Positions 6,093 to 9,382 of a stretch of DNA of 9,382 nucleotides are shown here, piece after piece (position 1 is the stretch's first letter; each line of letters starts with the position of its first letter). Made by a program: the position numbers and the translations under genes. Source of the DNA: Candidatus Heimdallarchaeota archaeon (GTDB lineage: Archaea; Asgardarchaeota; Heimdallarchaeia; Heimdallarchaeales; Kariarchaeaceae); NCBI GenBank assembly GCA_021399405.1, contig JAAFKL010000109.1, forward strand, positions 1 to 9,382, given 5' to 3'. The notes beneath the pieces are model-generated. The model was not told where the DNA came from. It made no database searches and saw nothing but the letters and a program-made list of their open reading frames with translations.

Positions 6093-7994
6093 TTATTCAG
6101 AAAGTGTCTTGGACATTATTTTCTCAATTCGTTTTGTCATGGCTAGGAAGTCAGGAACATCACCATCAATTATCCGAGAATTATCGTGAATCTGTTCAAT
6201 TAAGGAGGTAAGCAATTCTTTGTTCTCGTCATTTTCAACCATGTTATTCATAGATATAATTAATTCATGATCAGGGTTTAGCTGCAATATCTTACCCATC
6301 ATTGGAAGATTCATTGCGGGACTACCTTGACCTGATTCCATTATCTTCATAGCACGCTGTAGATCTGAAGAGATACCACCTTTTGGTGTGACTAATCTTG
6401 CAACACTATCTACAATCCTGTCTGAGGTCTTTACATCAGTAACTTTAGGTCCTAATACTTCAACAAATAAATTCAAAATAGGTGCTAGTGGACCTGTCTT
6501 TTCCTTCTTCTCCTCGCCTTCCTCAGCTGAATCATCAGCTTTAGTGTTATCACTCTCATCATCCTCAGATTCATCCTGATCAATGAGATAGAACTTTTTC
6601 TCGTGATATTCTGTAAGATGCATCATCATAAAACTGTCAATTGGTTCACCCAATAACAATACTTCAAAGCCCTCTTTCTTATAATATTCAAGATGTGGAC
6701 TTTTCTTGACCATATCCATATCCAAACCTGTGAGGTAATAGATAGTATCCTGACCCACTTTCATGCGTTCCAAATATTTTGCTAATGTAACAGAACCATC
6801 GTTACCACCTTCTCCTGTAGTGTAGAAACGTAAAAGGTTTGTAATTCTGTTTTTGTGTTTATCAGTTACTTCAGAAGCAATACCTTCCTTCATGAAAGGT
6901 CCAAACTCTCTGAAAAAGTCCATGTAAGCGTCTTCATCATCCTTGGCTTGTTTCTCCAATTCATCAAGTACTTTCTTGTGCAGATATTTCTTGATTGATG
7001 ATTGAACACGGGTATTTTGAAGCACTTCACGAGATACGTTTAGATCCAAATCTTCTGCGTCAACTACTCCATTCATAAATCGCAAATACTCGGGTAGAAA
7101 ATCCTTATTGTTATCTTCAACCAAGATTTTACGGTTATACAACCTCAATCCCCAATCTTTGTCATTAGCCATCTGTCTTGGTTTTGTTGGAGGAACATAT
7201 AAAATAGAATAAAATTCAATAGGAATATCGGTTTTCACATGAATTTTCATCATTGGCTTTCCAAATTGTCCTAGATTTTGATAGAATTGTTCGTACTGCT
7301 CTTCTTCTACTTCCTTGGGGGAGATACGCCAGATAGCTGTTTCATCATTGAGTTGATCTTCACCCAACATTATTGGAAATTCAACATAATTACTGTATTT
7401 AGAAATCAGATTCTTTAATTCGTAATCTTCAGTGTATTTTTTGAAATCATCTTTGAGTTTAAGAATAATGTCAGTACCACGGTTTACTCTCTCATTGGCT
7501 GTCACAGTGAATTCTGATTCTCCTCCAGATTTCCACTTGGCACCCTTGGCATTTGGCTTGTATGATCTTGATTCCACTACTACCTCATCTGCAACAAGGA
7601 ATGCTGAATAGAAACCCACACCAAACTTACCTATTAGGGAATCTCCATTTTCCCCAGATTCAAGAGCATCAAGAAATTCTTGGGTCCCTGATTGTGCAAT
7701 GGTACCGAGATTATGGATCATTTCCTGCTTGGTTAAACCAATTCCAGAATCTCTAATGGTCAAAGTGTTGTTTTCTTTATCTGGGATAAGTTCGATTTTG
7801 AGATCAAATTCCCGTTCATACACTTTTTCACTTGTCAAGAGCTTCAATCTTACCTTGTTAAGAGCATCGGATGCATTTGATATAATCTCACGAAGGAAGA
7901 CCTCCTTGTTTTGATAAAGTGAATTTATAATTATCTTGAGAACCTTTTGTGTTTCTGTTTGAAATTTATGGGAACTCTCACTTGTCGTTGACAT
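6093..7994 (-). CDS. htpG: Hsp90-family molecular chaperone HtpG
   Basis: A full-length 633-residue Hsp90, an ATP-driven cytosolic dimer that remodels client proteins. The N-terminal GHKL ATPase domain (about 1-225) has LREIISNASDAL (34-45, with Glu36 in the hydrolysis position and Asn40 for magnesium), RDSGIG (81-86), LGTIAQSGT (96-104) and GKFGVGFYSAF (122-132). The middle domain (about 226-472) carries LDLNVSREVLQ (316-326), including Arg322, which contacts the ATP phosphate. An acidic linker (473-499) precedes the C-terminal dimerisation domain with LQLNPDHELI (570-579). The protein ends in KTLSE, so there is no eukaryotic MEEVD tail, and no targeting peptide. Middle-domain wording such as AIWRISPKEV recalls TRAP1 more than E. 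coli HtpG. ATG 7994 is chosen over ATG 8003 and TTG 8006 because a TATA-like box lies 28 bases upstream and only four residues differ. Hsp90 is uncommon in archaea. Confidence 0.96.
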   Translation of the reverse strand: MSTTSESSHKFQTETQKVLKIIINSLYQNKEVFLREIISNASDALNKVRLKLLTSEKVYEREFDLKIELIPDKENNTLTIRDSGIGLTKQEMIHNLGTIAQSGTQEFLDALESGENGDSLIGKFGVGFYSAFLVADEVVVESRSYKPNAKGAKWKSGGESEFTVTANERVNRGTDIILKLKDDFKKYTEDYELKNLISKYSNYVEFPIMLGEDQLNDETAIWRISPKEVEEEQYEQFYQNLGQFGKPMMKIHVKTDIPIEFYSILYVPPTKPRQMANDKDWGLRLYNRKILVEDNNKDFLPEYLRFMNGVVDAEDLDLNVSREVLQNTRVQSSIKKYLHKKVLDELEKQAKDDEDAYMDFFREFGPFMKEGIASEVTDKHKNRITNLLRFYTTGEGGNDGSVTLAKYLERMKVGQDTIYYLTGLDMDMVKKSPHLEYYKKEGFEVLLLGEPIDSFMMMHLTEYHEKKFYLIDQDESEDDESDNTKADDSAEEGEEKKEKTGPLAPILNLFVEVLGPKVTDVKTSDRIVDSVARLVTPKGGISSDLQRAMKIMESGQGSPAMNLPMMGKILQLNPDHELIISMNNMVENDENKELLTSLIEQIHDNSRIIDGDVPDFLAMTKRIEKIMSKTLSE

Positions 7995-8017
7995 GATACA
8001 CATCAATCTTCTTGCTG

Positions 8018-8026
8018 TAATATATC
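8018..8026 (-). promoter_or_regulatory. TATA-like box for htpG
   Basis: The minus strand reads GATATATTA, centred about 28 bases upstream of ATG 7994 and only 16-19 bases from the alternative starts at 8003 and 8006. This favours the 7994 start with a leader of zero to a few bases. I see no inverted repeat that would suggest a heat-shock operator. Confidence 0.5.
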
Positions 8027-8117
8027 TTTTTTCGCTTATAGATCAGTGGAAATTCTTAGTTATTATTACCATTACTTTGACATTAATTTCCATATTTTTT
8101 TTACCCCATAAAGAACG

Positions 8118-8124
8118 ATTATAT
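8118..8124 (+). promoter_or_regulatory. TATA-like box for the MoxR-type ATPase gene
   Basis: The plus strand reads ATTATAT, centred 27 bases before the TTG at 8148. This is the main support for a leaderless TTG start. It lies about 100 bases from the htpG box on the other strand, so the 153-base gap holds two divergent promoters. Confidence 0.5.
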
Positions 8125-8147
8125 GCGTTGAAGATAAGCTACTAGTA

Positions 8148-9239
8148 TTGAGTTCTGTAAGTTCTGATTCGATTCCTAGGGTTACTATCACTTCTGCTAA
8201 AGAGATTATTAGAACATTAATTAGTGATATTAGTGATTCTGAATCACAGGGAATATTCCTATGGGGACCCCCAGGTATTGGTAAAAGTGCATTGGTAAAA
8301 CAATTAGCTGAAGAATTAGGTAGAGAGATTGTAGATTTAAGACTTCCTCTTCTTGATCCTGTTGATCTACGAGGATTGCCAATCACGGATAGAGAAAAGA
8401 ATCTAGCGATTTGGCTACCACCTGATTTTCTACCCAAAGAGGGAGCAAAACCAGGAATATTATTTCTGGATGAAATTAATGCCGCACCACCAGCAATACA
8501 AGCATCTGCTTACCAGCTGATTTTGGACAAACGAGTGGGAACGTATCATTTACCCAAGGATTGGGTAGTTATTGCAGCCGGTAACAGGGTTTCTGACAGA
8601 TCGGTTGCCTATAGACTACCATCGGCTCTTGCTAATCGTTTTACACATCTTGAGATTGATCCACATATTGATGAGTGGACCAAATGGGCATGGAAAAATG
8701 AACTGGATAGTTATATTATCAGCTTTCTCAGAATGCAACCTCATATCTTAATGCAATTTGATCCTCGAAAAAATCAAACCGCATTTCCCAGTCCTCGTTC
8801 ATGGTCGTTCAGTTCCCGTTTATCAAGCCTTCGGGAAAAAAATATCGTGCTTTACATGAATACGTTACAGGGTACTATTGGTGATGCCGCTGCTCAGCAA
8901 TTTCTTGCATTCCTCAACTTTCGTGATGAGATTCCTGATCCAAAGGATATTCTCAGTGGCAAGCCGTACGAGTTACCAGAACAAATTGATGCACTCTATG
9001 TGTTGATGGGTGGATTAATACGTGAATTGTTGGAAAATATCAATGATGACAGGATCAAGAATTTCTTTGCGTACGTGAACCAGTATGATAACACCGTATT
9101 CTCAGATCATGCAACAGTGCTGGTGAAAGAATTAATTGACGCTTTTCAAGAAATGGATAATACCGATATGCTTGAGAAACTGATGGACCATCCTGAGGTT
9201 GATTCATGGCTGGAAAGAAATCTTGGAGTCTTGAGTTAA
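8148..9239 (+). CDS. MoxR-type AAA+ ATPase
   Basis: The 363-residue product is an AAA+ ATPase of the MoxR/AAA_5 group, chaperone-like motors that often act with a VWA-domain partner. Motifs: Walker A GPPGIGKS (40-47), DPVDLRGLP (70-78), Walker B ILFLDEIN (104-111), sensor 1 with Asn146 in AAGNR, arginine finger Arg164 in LANRF and sensor 2 Arg217 in PSPRSW. The C-terminal part (about 230-363) is helical and acidic. The start is TTG 8148: the upstream frame is closed by a stop at 8109 with no ATG, and the first internal ATG comes long after Walker B. A TATA-like box 27 bases upstream agrees. It diverges from htpG. The usual VWA partner gene is not adjacent: 143 bases follow without a supportable gene start, so the partner, if any, is elsewhere. 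Client and pathway are unknown. Confidence 0.92.
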   Translation: MSSVSSDSIPRVTITSAKEIIRTLISDISDSESQGIFLWGPPGIGKSALVKQLAEELGREIVDLRLPLLDPVDLRGLPITDREKNLAIWLPPDFLPKEGAKPGILFLDEINAAPPAIQASAYQLILDKRVGTYHLPKDWVVIAAGNRVSDRSVAYRLPSALANRFTHLEIDPHIDEWTKWAWKNELDSYIISFLRMQPHILMQFDPRKNQTAFPSPRSWSFSSRLSSLREKNIVLYMNTLQGTIGDAAAQQFLAFLNFRDEIPDPKDILSGKPYELPEQIDALYVLMGGLIRELLENINDDRIKNFFAYVNQYDNTVFSDHATVLVKELIDAFQEMDNTDMLEKLMDHPEVDSWLERNLGVLS

Positions 9240-9382
9240 TATTTGTGTAATATTTAAATTTCTGGTAAACACATCAATGAAACTAAATTTTAATCAATGC
9301 GTTTACGGATCACTCGTGTACATGCTTAATTAGCTCTGTGGCGCTCTAATTTAATAACCATTCCTTTGAAAGTGGCATATAT

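Noticed and set aside
6093..6110. Possible eukaryotic cytosolic Hsp90 identity.
   Set aside because: The protein ends KTLSE with no MEEVD tail, and has no organelle targeting or ER-retention sequence.
8072..8437. Minus-strand 121-codon frame opposite the start of the MoxR-type ATPase.
   Set aside because: Antisense to the Walker A region of a certain gene and without recognisable features.
9277..9333. Eighteen-codon plus-strand frame starting ATG after the ATPase gene.
   Set aside because: No promoter, no family resemblance, and short enough to be chance in AT-rich DNA.
9326..9382. Minus-strand open frame of 18 codons entering from the right edge and ending at TAA 9326 (reads ...KLERHRAN), possibly the C-terminus of a neighbouring gene.
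   Set aside because: Too short to recognise or to separate from chance; another minus-strand frame in the same bases is also open for about a dozen codons.
1..9382. tRNA or rRNA genes, CRISPR arrays, insertion sequences, attachment sites.
   Set aside because: The intergenic gaps are all under about 160 bases; none shows a cloverleaf, regularly spaced repeats, or terminal inverted repeats with a transposase.

Overview
The window is a dense, AT-rich stretch of a prokaryotic genome that looks archaeal. Seven genes lie on the minus strand and one on the plus strand, with no RNA genes, mobile elements or CRISPR. The archaeal reading rests on promoters. Several genes have a TATA-like AT box centred about 22-28 nt upstream of the start codon, with no Shine-Dalgarno motif, which is the pattern of leaderless archaeal transcripts. 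The gene content fits too: a cyclic-2,3-diphosphoglycerate synthase family protein, a LarE with an iron-sulfur cysteine pattern, and an amphi-Trp domain protein. An Hsp90 in an archaeon, plus a long disordered proline-rich protein, would suit an Asgard (Heimdallarchaeia-like) lineage. That placement is inference and no marker gene here proves it.

Layout from left to right. A UMF1/Atg22-type MFS transporter runs off the left edge (minus, 1-1256). Next is a small three-helix membrane protein of unknown function (minus, 1383-1754). Then come two minus-strand genes in a tight pair, transcribed larE first: larE (2374-3210), a PP-loop sulfur-insertion enzyme, followed after one base by a YbaK-type aminoacyl-tRNA deacylase domain protein (1872-2372). 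Upstream of them is a 405-residue protein (3285-4502) with an N-terminal amphi-Trp domain, a conserved-looking middle and a long disordered tail. The tail carries two copies of a Trp/Pro repeat and a proline-rich, basic C-terminus. Next are the CpgS-family GTPase-like protein (4619-5932) and an Hsp90/HtpG chaperone (6093-7994). A 153-base divergent promoter region separates htpG from a plus-strand MoxR-type AAA+ ATPase (8148-9239). The last 143 bases hold no gene I can support.

Functional picture. Only larE and ybaK look like a real operon. The other genes each have enough upstream space, and usually a TATA-like box, for their own promoter. HtpG and the MoxR ATPase share a divergent control region and both remodel proteins, but nothing else ties them together. 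The most unusual object is the 405-residue amphi-Trp protein, whose tail looks like a scaffold of short linear motifs.
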